Positions 42,401 through 53,287 of a DNA stretch of 64,000 nt are shown one piece after another. Position 1 is the stretch's first letter. Each line of letters starts with the position of its first letter. The notes beneath the pieces are model-generated. The model saw only the letters and a list, made by a program, of their open reading frames with translations. It was not told the DNA's origin and made no database searches. The position numbers and the translations under genes were made by a program. Location of the stretch: the NCBI GenBank assembly GCA_027575765.1, contig JANBPT010000085.1, positions 1 to 64,000 of the forward strand. The letters run 5' to 3'. The stretch comes from Tieghemiomyces parasiticus (taxonomy: Eukaryota; Kickxellomycota; Dimargaritomycetes; Dimargaritales; Dimargaritaceae).

Positions 42401-45400
42401 CAACCGCACCTCCTGACCGCCATATTCAAGCGGATGCGGACTTGCAGTGGCGTTCGAGATCTTGGCCTGTCAGCCAGGGGGCGGGAAGCAGTTGCGTTTT
42501 ATCGACCGACAGTCCGTGTGGTTACCAGCTTGATTATAGGCATGACATTTTGGTGATGGATGCCCGAGTAATTCACTATACATCTCAGCACACTACTGCC
42601 GGAGTGGATCCCTATACTGACCTACACGGCGTTACTAGTAAACAAAGGGGCATCAATGAAATGTTTCCCTAACCTACGCCGATCTGTTTCTGCGCCCACA
42701 CATGCTTGCGCCCCTTGTCATCATCATAATCCATCCGCTCAACGCTAATCTTGGCGTTGTGACTAGAGGGGCGGGTAATTACAGACACCATATAATAGGA
42801 CTCAAAAGATCGTGAAGCAGCGCGTGACAGCCCGAAACGCTTTACAGTCGATCGCATATAGCATCTTTACTAAAGAAAGGTAGTCCTTGATGGGAACGGG
42901 TAGGTTGGACTCACATGGCATCAAAAGGCCAAGCTCGGTGCCAAGTACAGGCATATCGGCGGATTGGTGTATGGTTCATCTTAAGGTACAGAGTGTAGGC
43001 AGACACCAGCTCCCTGTGCTCTTGGTAGATACGTCGTCACACTTGCACTTAGAATCTACTTCATCATCAATTGGTATGTTATTGTAGACGTGAGGATCAT
43101 AAGGGCTTAGGTGTTCGTACAGCATGGCCAGAAGGCACGTTTCATTGAGGAAGATATGCTCCATTATCAATCGGCACAGTTCTTGGCCGTTAGCCAACTG
43201 AGGGATATGTGTGACAACTACGCGTTCTTCAACTGTTGTCTACCATGGCATCGCGATGACATCCAACAGAGGCCATCCTGAAGCAACGGGACGAGTATTA
43301 ATAACCCAGTACCAAAACTTAGCATCGCACACTCGGGAGTTAAACGCCAACGTGACCAATATCATTGGGTGATAGGGGCTCATCACGAAAGTTCAGACCT
43401 CCGAAGTGTAGAGTACTAGACTTATCCTCGACTCCAGCATGCAACATCTGGCTGAGTAACTGGGGCCAGATCAGAAATTTTGCGGCCGATGTCAAAGAAG
43501 TGGCCCCTAGAAAAATAGTATACGTTTTGGGACTCCCATGATCAAAGACGCTAGAGTACGGCCAGAAGATGAGGGGGGATGACAAGCGATAGAGAAAGAG
43601 CGGGGTCAGGGGCAATGTAATCAGTTGTCACAGTATGGATTGGGCGGGCATGAAAGCAGTAAAGATTGGAAAGGAAAACAACCACCACTTCACTGCTTTA
43701 ATGCGACCCTGCCAAGTCCCACTTTTTACCCAATCTATCCAAACGTTACGCCTGGAGGTAAACTGAATCGTTGCACGCTTTACTCTGAATGTAAGCCCAC
43801 CTCCGTTTTCGTACAGGCGTGTACCGCTTCTGCTGCATTGGCCTTCTTTCGAATAGTCAGTGCAAAGTATTATTTAGCTTGTTGTAGTTCCTGTGTTGAC
43901 AAGGATCGCGTGAGTTTGACTGAAGATGCCCTTCGAAGGGGGCTGCAGTACGGTGCACATGAGATAGGGCGACTAGGGAGCTTGATGAAGGGAGACAACT
44001 AACCTGTCTGGATCCGATCTGGTATGAGAACTATCTCACACTAACAGCACCCAGGTCGTCGCGTGATTTTAAGGAGGGGGCATCTTGAAAATACCTTGCA
44101 ATCTCTTAACTCCTTCTCTCTCCATCCACACCATTTTTCCCCTTGCTTAATCATGAAAATAACAATAAAAGTGTCTCTCAGTTGGAGCAACCGCCGTACA
44201 CACACGCGCGCGGTTGTTCTCGGGTATCCTAACGATAAACATGCCCTGGCGGGATCCTTGGTGTCCCAATAGGGCCCAGCCCCAACTCTCTGTCATTAAG
44301 TCTGGGACTGCTGGAAGCTGCTGTCGTACCAAAAACCTAAGAGCAATGACTTGAATTGAGATACTGATTACGCTTTCATCGGTACACCCCGGGTCTGGAT
44401 CGTTAGCCACGGCCCCCTTCCTACCAAGTCTTTCCGCTAGCCCATTGTCAGCACCTGTACGGACATGCCATACCGCTGGCAATATAGAGTAGCGTCTTAG
44501 CCAGTGGGTCAATTGATGTAATGAATTGGGCAACGTTAACTCCATAAAAGGGAAAACTGCCATGACATCCTTGCGTCGGGCAACATTCCTCTCATGATGT
44601 CCATGATACCGCACGCATATGATCCTTTCCACTTCCAATGCCCTTTCCCGGTGCTACCCGATTGCTGAGTCTATGTCCCAGGACATGTACCCTAACCAGG
44701 GCGGTGCGGGGTTATGCGAGGCTATAGCTGGCCTGATAGGCGACCCTCATTTGTCGATGGCACCGAGCGAGAAACACAAACTCTGATAATCGAACACTAA
44801 GCTAAAAGTGTGAAACGAGGCTGCGGCGTCCAAACTTTTCGTAACTCCAACGGGGTCTAAAGGAGGGATCTCGCGAATTCAATCCGGATACCTCAAGCCG
44901 TTCATCGGCCTTCTTGCCTCAACCGTATTACATCTAATGTTCAAAGGAGGTTCTTTGTCGGTCTTCGTGGAATCCAGATGACTTGGCTTTGATGGGACCA
45001 CAATAGAACACAGTGACGTGTAAGAACTAAGGTCTGACAGCCAACTTCCTCCTTCTGAACACTGGGATATGGATTACGTCCATCAGGGAAAGGCTTCAGC
45101 TAGGAGTTGTGTAGGGTTCTTTAGGAATCGACTGGCGAGCCGGATCGGTAGAGTGGGGCGAATGCCTTGGGCATTTCTGCCCAGTAGGGTAGGCTTCGAG
45201 AGTATAGGATAGTGACTACTATCGGCAACCATTAAGGGTACTGGCTAAGGTCCCCAAGCCCTAACGCAGGCCAGATTATGCGCTTATGAAGGGGGTGGCA
45301 CAAAGCAATACGTCGACGTCAAGTAGGTAAGGCAGTTCGGAGTTCCCGTAACTGGATTTCTGAACGGCAGAGACCGTAGTGCCAGAGGATGTGGGAAAAG

Positions 45401-47479
45401 ATGGAAGCAAAAGCTAAGGCTATCGTCCCCTCTTTCTCTCCTCCACTCCCGCCGCCCCCTTTTTGCCCGCGTGGCGACCATCACCCCGCTACTCCCCTCG
45501 TTACTCCACCCCACCCCCCTAAAACTGGGATAGAGTAAAGGGCGAGGGGTGGGAGCACTGTCTTTAACCTACCCCTATTGTTTTTCTCAACTCGACCCGA
45601 TGTTATGATAGTTCTTTGGCTTGAGGACCTGGGCTGGGCAATTGTGTGGGCGTTATTCTTTATTGGGCCCCTGTATCCCCCAATTTTATCCTTAACGAAC
45701 AGTAAATATGGCACGGAATGCCTTAGGGTCGGCTGGGTTTCTAAAAGGAGGGAACCAGAAGGTCAAGCCCGTGCAAAGGCCCTCTCTACGAATAGCCCGA
45801 ATTAGGGAATATTGTAAAAATGACATTAATTTGTTACGCAGCCAAAGCCAGACGCGGATATGGGGCTCAGGAGAATAGATGAGCAATCCCGCTTGGCCAT
45901 TGCACCTGTATAGCCCGCTACTATCGCTTCATGATGATAACCTTGTGAAGCTAGAAGGTACAAGTCGAGGAGGATGTGTTCTAGCGCCCCCCTCTCTTAG
46001 AGTAACCGCGAATGATTCAAGTTTCGTAAATCAACCTATATTGGGCGAGGAAGGCGGACAACAGCCACCGCCATAAATGTTCCGTTTTTTTTTCCTCCCC
46101 AGCGTCTCAACAGCCTTATTGAGTGGATTTTCATTACACATATTTTTTCCGCGGGTCGTCCCCAGTCGACGAAGGCTGACTGGTGAGTTGCATTAAAAAT
46201 TGCTAGACCAGTATCTCTGACCGGTTGCTATAAGGTAAATATACCCAATGGAGTCCCATAATGGCGCCATAAAAAATATACATGCACCGAGAATGTAGTC
46301 CCTGGCAGGCCACGCATGTCGAAGTTCTAAGTAATCAGGAATAGAGCTAAGGACTAGACTGATACGCCTCGGTAGGAAACGGCGAGGGAAGCTGTAGCGG
46401 CTGGCTCATCCAGTATCGAATCAATTAACTAGCACGATAGAAAGAGTAACGATGTTATCAGGGTAACGTTAACCGAATCCTAGGTCTAGCGCAGAGGGGT
46501 AAGTGTCCTCATCGTTAGATTGCGAACAACATGGAGTTTGTCACTCCTTACTTCGCCCCTAGCGACCAGGGCGGCATGACATGGGCGGCATCGGGGGACA
46601 CGAAAGCAAGTGCGATCGGTAGGCCACGGTGCCCGCGTAGGCGAAGCGAGGGGTCACTGATTAACGAAGTTAGTTTTAGTGAGTGGTGCTGACCTTATGG
46701 TCCGTACGAGCACCTCGTAGGTTGTGGGAGGGCAGCCGGGTGGTACCCCATGTCGGTTTACATAGATTATTATTAACAGCCACGGGTGGTACGACGCCCG
46801 ATTAGCCTCGAGTGCCAACCAGCTTACCAGTAGCAAAGCGGCATAAGTAAACGCTCCAATTCGTACTGCGGACCATGACACCCTACAGCCGGTTCGACAG
46901 TCCTCATCAGTTATACCTAATAATCGGCTGTAAAGTCGTCTAAACCTTAAACCAAACGTTTGCACCAAAGTGGTCAGGCGCCGAGAATGTCAGTACCAGG
47001 TAAATCAATCCGAATGGGCTCAAGGTGTGGCTTCTAACCACGTATTTTTGACTAGTCCCGACAGGGACCGGGGAGAAAGTGGAGAGGCGGGGAAGCCCAG
47101 CCTCGGTTAACAATCTCGTGAGGCTGAATCGAGGACCAAGTCCCCTCCCCCACTTTTTTTTCTAGAGGGGTAAGGCTACTAGGATTGGGAGAGGGGGCCC
47201 TTGACTTGGGGAGGGTGGCATACTATACCGACAAAAAAGTGAAGCGTGCGTGCACGCGCACCTGGGAGAGGGGTGGTGTGATTGAGAAGGGTGGTGAGTC
47301 AATCGGTGGTGGGGAAGTCGCCACAGCATACCCATGAACACACGTATTATGACTAAAACAAGGGCTTGCGGAAGAAGGAGGGGACAAAGAAGACAAAGAG
47401 TATTCGCCCCCCCCACCAATCCCTCCTTTTTCCTTGTCTTCTAATCGTTCCTTTACCACCCTGTTTTGACCTCCTCTGC
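39441..47479. other. Gene desert upstream of the WOPR gene
   Basis: About 8 kb in which no frame shows family features, spliced-exon structure or codon bias. The longest frames (44147-44638 minus, 43625-44002 plus) are within what chance gives. Purine- or pyrimidine-rich tracts occur near 45420-45530 and 47050-47440. TTAAAG cores, some followed by TA (minus strand near 40257-40265, plus strand 40853-40860), are scattered. I read it as regulatory or non-coding DNA belonging to the WOPR gene. Confidence 0.5.
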
Positions 47480-47487
47480 TATATATA
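47480..47487 (+). promoter_or_regulatory. TATA box of the WOPR gene (predicted)
   Basis: TATATATA sits where the sequence changes from normal ATG frequency to ATG-depleted, and about 2.06 kb before the start codon. Transcription would begin near 47515. Confidence 0.4.
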
Positions 47488-47514
47488 CTGGTAGCACCGG
47501 CCCTGTCGGCACGC

Positions 47515-49548
47515 ACGTATTAAGCATTCGTGTCTCGACATTTTTCAGGTTGGACCTGCGCAGCCCCACAAACCTCAGCCCGTTCCCATCATCTTCCTGT
47601 GCACCTGGGGCTATTTCCATCCGTTGTTCGACGACCAATTGTATTTACTTCGCTCTCATATATTCACCAACCTAGCGCAATTCCTCACTCCACTTAAATA
47701 ACATAACTCGGCTCCTCCATCACACCGGTTTCACAACCTGATCCCATCCACAGCTGCCTTACTCCACAAAAAGCCATTATCCACTTCCGATTGGTGCACA
47801 CTCTGGACTTCATTCCCCACTACCCCTTCTGTCGGTATAGCCGCAAACGCATCACAAGCTAACCGTTGGTTGGCCTGAATTACCTATTAGAAACTGCCCG
47901 CGAGTAACCTACCGTAGTCAGTTCACGACTATATATCCCCGTACCTCGCTTAATGCCCGGACGCCCACGGCTTCCGCCCACCATTCGCTTGCTGCACTGC
48001 TTATAACCCATACAACGCTATTTGGATCAGCTTACTCTCAATTTCTTTCTTTCTTGGTACCCGCTACCTACCTGTCGGCAAGATCTACCGAGCTATCCGT
48101 GCGAGACGGCGCAATTCACCCTGCAACCGCAGCACCAGCTTTTGGCTGGACGTCTGTGCCCATTCGCCCCCATTTATCTCGGGCGACATTGTCACTTTTA
48201 TCTTGTGTTTCTTTGTGCAGCCATAGTTACCCAGCCCACATCTCCACGTCGCAATCCGCTCCTCTCCCAGTCTCTTTCCATATCCACTTGCTATACAGCA
48301 ACTTCTAATAACTCAACCACGCATCCCTAAGGCTTCAACCCGAGCCTCTGCCATACATCAGCGAGGGAATCCCTTCACCTGCCTCAACAGAACTCGTCGA
48401 TAGGGTGCAAGTCGCTATCCTCCCCCCAAGGGTGACCGTATCGCCACGTGTACCAACCAAGTTTCTCCTCCTCACAGCCGACTGCGACCAATCGTCGTGC
48501 GCCTCCTCTTCATTACTATCTTTTTGTCCCCACGTTTACTGTGACTGCTTTGTACCTTTCGACATCCCTCTGCTTCCTGGGTGTCCGTTCCTCCACTCAC
48601 TCACTCATCCGGCTCCGCCGCCTTTCTCACTCACCGAGGCCTGTGGTTGGCGAACTATCCACGTAGCCCTCTCAAGCACCACAGCCCGTATCATTTTGAC
48701 CAATCTGCTTTGCCAAGTCAGTTAAGATTACATCCCATTCCATTCGGATTTTTTTAGGTAAGTTTCCAATTTATCGCCGAGGATCCTTGCCGCTATCAGG
48801 GCGTCGGGAGGTAGTCTGGATGGCCCTAGAAAGACGTTCCAGCCGCCGTACATTATAACCGTCCTTCTTCCGCCGCGAAACAGTCGGAGCTCAGTCATCT
48901 CAACTTCTCGGCCAGCCCACTCACGAGCACTGGAGGTGGGCTGCTTCGTCCGGTTTAGGTCACTCCAGATGCCTGAACTGGGTAGAAGCTCCACCATAAA
49001 ATACTTCACATCCTCGCTAACCTTATTCCGGTTTCCTGGCGTATCCATTCCCTTAAATCCACCCTCTCTTTATCAGAAATTGGTACCGCGCAACCATTCC
49101 GTTGCTCCAAGTGCGCGTAGAAATTTCTATTGAGCGTCATCGATACGTGTATTTGAGCAATCGAATCCGGACGCAAAGTCTAATATTTACCTCGCACGAT
49201 ATCTCAGCTCTCCCTTTTGTAAAACAATCGTCTCGTCTATAGCCATCTTCCCAATTTTCCCATCCCCCAGGCCTTTGAAGGTGCTTGGACTCTTCCCGGA
49301 CTCTCCTCGTCCTCGCCTTGGATTATAGGTTATTCAGGCCACCCAGGTTATTCACCTGTTCGTTGCCCCTTTTTCCCTCTTGTGCACTACCCTTGCTTGT
49401 AGCTACCGCCTTTCTTGGCCGTGATACTGTCACCCTTGCAGCCCTTGACGGAGTAAGCTTGTCCAATAACGGTGTCCCCACACCAGTACAGCTGTTCTTT
49501 TCACCTGATTCTCAATCAGCTTACATCCTTTCCCTAATCTGGTTCATC
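47515..49548 (+). promoter_or_regulatory. Long ATG-depleted 5' leader of the WOPR gene
   Basis: Over about 2 kb of C/T-rich sequence only three plus-strand ATGs occur (47953, 48820, 48969), where 20-30 would be expected. The last two lie inside a likely leader intron: donor TTTAG|GTAAGT at 48757/48758, acceptors at 49076 (preceded by CTAAC and a pyrimidine tract) or 49270. The remaining ATG opens a 17-residue uORF. That pattern indicates a translated mRNA with selection against upstream starts. Confidence 0.55.
47953..48006 (+). promoter_or_regulatory. Single uORF in the WOPR leader
   Basis: ATG 47953 to TAA 48004-48006 encodes 17 residues (MPGRPRLPPTIRLLHCL). It is the only ATG left in the leader after removal of the predicted intron. 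Confidence 0.35.
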
Positions 49549-50835
49549 ATGCTGGAGTCCTACACAGGCTACATTGAGACCGGCCACGACGCTCTCCTAC
49601 TCTTCGAGGCCTGCCGGCGCGGTATTCTGCACCGCGTACAGCGACGTCTCGGGGAGAAGGAGCGCAACACCATCCGCTCCGGGTCTATTTTTGTCTGGGA
49701 CGAAGAGGAGTCCGGCATGAAGCGCTGGACTGACGGAAAGTCCTGGTCCGCCTCGCGTGTCCTGGGCTGCTTTCTGACCTACCAGGAGACCGAGGCTCGG
49801 CGCCGTAGCGGAGCCAAACCCAGTCCAAGTGCCACTTTACCGACACTTGGCGTTCACTCAGGTTCCGCTTCCCCATGCACCAGGACTAGTTCATCACCCC
49901 CCGTCGTAGACCTGACCAGCCCCAGTACCAGCAGTACCACCGCCAGCCATCTCGTCAAAGAGAGCGGACTTATCAAGAAGGCCCTTTCCCTAACCACTAC
50001 CGACAATCACAAGCTACACCTCATCTGCTACTACAGCAAGGCTGACATTCTCGCTCGTCGCCTCACTACTCCGACCTACGATCCGCGCCTCGCGGGCATT
50101 GCCATTCCCTACGGCTACTATCCGGAGATGGCCCCTGAGCTCGGTAATCCCACCGAGACAGTATTTTATTCCCCTGCTTACGCCCCCCGTGAGTCCCAAC
50201 TGCCGGTCTACCTAGTCAACCGAACCCCGTCCTATCCGCCACATTACGGCCACCTGCCCCTCCAGCATAGCGCTCACGTGCGCTTCGGTCCACCGGTTAG
50301 TGACGGTCCTCATATCGTCCCGTCGAGTAGCTTCTTGTTTACCTACCCCTCTCCCGATGCACCGAGTAGACCATCATACCCTGCCTATCGCGCTGTTCCC
50401 TCTTCGGTTCCCCAATCTGGTCAATCCACGAGTATTCCTTTGGACCTGAGCCCCCACCTACTACCCGTATATGAAACCCACCGGCCATCCAAAATGGCCG
50501 CCACTGACGCTGCGGTGGCCTATCGTGGCCGCCATCGCTCCTTTACCGTCCTCACCCCACACAGCGATGGCGCCGTTACCCTACCTGCGCTCTTCACCCC
50601 GCCGGAATCACATACTCCGAGAACACCCCAGCACCTTCCGCCGCTCATCTCGCCCAAACGGCTCTTTGACGTAGTGCTCGGAGAATCTTCCCAGCGCCCA
50701 AAAATGGAGCCTCTGCCCCCACCCTCGAGCCTTTTCGACGCCGCAGTTTCGTCCCCCTCGCCGGTACCTGTGCTTTCCGTTTACAGCGAGGATCGGCGCC
50801 AGCTCGACGCCTTGCGTAGCGTGCTTACCCTTTAG
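49549..50835 (+). CDS. Gti1/Pac2 (WOPR) family transcription factor
   Basis: 428 residues from ATG 49549, the first ATG after 577 ATG-free bases. The family's proteins begin with a few residues before the G-Y/H-I/V motif, exactly as here (MLESYTGYIETGHDALLL). WOPR regulators (Wor1, Ryp1, Pac2, Gti1) are fungus-specific DNA-binding proteins controlling cell-type switching, sporulation and morphogenesis. The first half-domain runs to about residue 85: LLFEACRRGIL, RRLGEKERNTIRSGSIFVWDEEESGMKRWTDGKSWSASRV, FLTYQE. A Ser/Thr linker follows, then the second half-domain at about 140-170 (LIKKALSLTTTDNHKLHLICYYSKAD). The C-terminal 250 residues are Pro/Ser/Tyr-rich, typical of activation regions. 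Sequence is closer to Pac2/Gti1 than to Wor1. It converges on the GATA gene. Confidence 0.93.
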   Translation: MLESYTGYIETGHDALLLFEACRRGILHRVQRRLGEKERNTIRSGSIFVWDEEESGMKRWTDGKSWSASRVLGCFLTYQETEARRRSGAKPSPSATLPTLGVHSGSASPCTRTSSSPPVVDLTSPSTSSTTASHLVKESGLIKKALSLTTTDNHKLHLICYYSKADILARRLTTPTYDPRLAGIAIPYGYYPEMAPELGNPTETVFYSPAYAPRESQLPVYLVNRTPSYPPHYGHLPLQHSAHVRFGPPVSDGPHIVPSSSFLFTYPSPDAPSRPSYPAYRAVPSSVPQSGQSTSIPLDLSPHLLPVYETHRPSKMAATDAAVAYRGRHRSFTVLTPHSDGAVTLPALFTPPESHTPRTPQHLPPLISPKRLFDVVLGESSQRPKMEPLPPPSSLFDAAVSSPSPVPVLSVYSEDRRQLDALRSVLTL

Positions 50836-52280
50836 TTGGTAAAGGTGGTTCTTGACCGCTGACTTTCCAGCCAGCCGACCTAGGCCTTTTGTATTATATC
50901 ATTTACATTATGATTTTTTCTATTTGCTACAGCCAATCATCCACTGGTCCATATCAACTTTACAATTTTATATTATTCCATCCTATTATCTGCTTGGCAT
51001 CCCTTATTACATGCTTAATCTTATCACACACATAAACAGCTCGCACATACTACTAGCGGTTGACGCTATGGAACCCTATTTAATCCTAAAATTTCAGCCT
51101 TGGTAAGCTGACCTACGCAACCATCGTTAGACCATGGACCCTTCCTCACTACACAGTCGACACGTTTACTCCCTGGCTATGATCCAGTCGTTAAGTGTGA
51201 GTTATTTTTTTATCTACCAGTCCCACTGAGGGAGTAATACCGTAATCGACTCCCCCTCTAAAGGATGGCTGCCAATGTCTGTTATGAGACTGAATACCAT
51301 TGCCTCGCCACTAAGCGGCAATATGCCCCCATTAAATCCGACTACGACTCGCTCAGATAAGACTCAAATTTATCAACGCCCCATGACACAATATCAATAA
51401 TCCGAAGCGGGATCGTGCTGTAAAAATAAGCTCATCTGGCCGGTACTTACCACAACCCCTCAATTACCATATACCGTATACGATGTAGGAAAAAGGCAGG
51501 AGATGGCTCCTGCGACTAATGGGTGCATTCACATCCCTACAGGAGATCAACACCACCCGTTAAGATGCCATGTGGCTCTCAGATTTGAGGAGCTCACTGC
51601 AACTGTTGGTTACCCACAACGATTCATTGCCACCGTTGATGCTGCCCACTTCTTACTTTGTAACTTTCTCAATAGATCAAACCACCGCTCACGGCGCCTT
51701 GGAAAAAGGTTGACTAACTAACGAGTGTGCCGATCCTCCCCTAATCAATGTAATTCTCCGGTTCTCAACCTCCATCCCCACTTAAAAAGCGTGCCTAACG
51801 AAACTTTAACCCCTACTGAGTAGAGTATATCATAGTAAGACTCAAGTTACACATGTACACGGAGGAAATTGCGGTGGACCCTTTCAGAGCCTCTATACAT
51901 ACGACTATCTGTAGTACCGGTTTAGAAAGTGGCTGCTGTAAGTATTGCCTTGATTCATCTCACGTTTCGTTTTACTTCCGGAGTGTCTACCGCTCAGTAC
52001 CGACAGATTGGACCAAATGCGACGTGCTGGTCTATACCGTACACGAAGGAAACATACCCGCATATAGATAAGAGAGGGGTGCTGTCGACGATCCAACCAG
52101 CCTAAATCTGTATTGAATAACTCTAATTGGTACTGGCACTATAGCTATAGAAAGCTAGAGGCCATCTATAAGTAATTGCACCGATTCCTTGATTTTAATT
52201 TTTATATCACGACGATCGACATATATATCGTTTTACTATAAGCGATCCCCCCTCTCACTGATTGACCCTCTATCATTCCC
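50836..52280. other. Convergent intergenic region, WOPR and GATA genes
   Basis: 1.4 kb, AT-rich. It contains AAACTTTAA at 51801-51809, which read on the minus strand is the TTAAAGTTT-type site reported for Wor1-family proteins. No gene seen. Confidence 0.45.
51801..51809 (-). promoter_or_regulatory. Candidate WOPR-protein binding site
   Basis: TTAAAGTTT on the minus strand matches the core reported for Wor1-type proteins (from memory). It lies 970 bp past the WOPR stop codon. Confidence 0.25.
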
Positions 52281-53287
52281 CTAACTAGAGCTCTGAGAAT
52301 CATACGTCCGGCGCCGTCGCTTTAAAGACGACGCTCCGTTTCCTTCATCGTCCCAGTCCCTGGGTCGCCGGTTGCGGCGCTGGTACCCGTCAGGTGGCTT
52401 TCCTGCAGTTGATCTGTAATGGGAGTTATACTTGCGGTAATGCTGACCGCACCGGTTGCAAAGATACTCCCCGTCTGGTCCCCGGCGCCATTGTGGCGTT
52501 GTGATGGCCCCGCAATTGCTGCAAAGACGAGCGGAGGACGGAGGACACACTGAGCTCTCGGCAGAAGCGGCCAAGCTTAGGTCGGCATCAATGGCGGGGG
52601 GAAGGGACGTCGGTGTTGGTAGGATTGAATGGCCACTGGCCCGAGTAGCAGATGGCTGCCTCAAAGTGCAATGAGCGTCAGGAGCAGGGCTGGACACCTC
52701 AAGGGCATCCGTCTCTGGGCGATTGGCTAGTGAAGGAGTAAAGAACAATGCGTACGAAAATTAAATTATTGGGTATGACCAATACCAGGGTTTGTTATAC
52801 GCCCGAATGATGGAGAGCCATTTCAAGGCTGTCATTTCGCCTGATAATGTAGTAACTTACATTCAAGGCGTATCAAATCAACCGGGCTGACCACTGGCAA
52901 GTAAGGATCTGCCGAATTAGGTGCAAGCGTCCCAGTCAAGACCGGTAGTAAACCCAAGAACCATAGATACTCGCCGGGAAAGGTTTTAGGGCCCACAAGG
53001 GATGGGAACAGGCTTCTCATTTCCTGATCCCACATGATAGGATTGCTGACAATGTCGGTAGGACCAACAGGGGTGGCTGTGATCGGGTCAGCCTGGTGAG
53101 GGCGAGAGTAGTAGCCAATGCTCTGGCCCAGGGAAGCCTCCCCTCCCACAAGGTATGCGCGCCCCTTCTGGCTTGGAGAGACGCTTGGACAGCTGCCGTT
53201 GGTATGTGGTAGGGACGGGGAACGCCGGGAACTACCCACCTCATTGACCAATGAGCCCATGAGGCGGCGGCTATCAGACGAGTCCAT
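52281..53287 (-). CDS. GATA-type zinc-finger transcription factor
   Basis: Exons 53287-52861 and 52726-52281 join in phase 1 (T+CC), giving 290 residues; the intron is 134 nt with a GTAAGT donor and CTAG acceptor. The single finger lies in the C-terminal part: CSNC, 17 residues including TPQWRRGPDGEYL, then CNRC, followed by GQHYRKYNSHYR. The 17-residue loop is of the C-X2-C-X17-C-X2-C class. A basic, Arg/Lys-rich tail follows (RRNRRPRD, KRRRRTYD). The N-terminal 180 residues are Ser/Pro-rich without a domain I know. GATA proteins bind HGATAR sites; the target pathway (nitrogen, light, iron or development) cannot be read from this sequence. The CNRCGQHYRKYN ending differs from the usual CNACGL and may mark a subfamily. 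Confidence 0.88.

Noticed and set aside
43625..44002. 125-codon frame in the gene desert with a Cys-rich segment
   Set aside because: No homology that I recognise, no splice structure and no leader features.
44147..44638. 163-codon frame in the gene desert
   Set aside because: No ATG start, no family features, and a frame of this length is roughly expected once by chance over 10 kb in six frames.
49285..49548. N-terminal extension of the WOPR protein (88 codons in frame upstream)
   Set aside because: No ATG in that stretch, and WOPR proteins normally begin a few residues before the GYI motif, as with ATG 49549.
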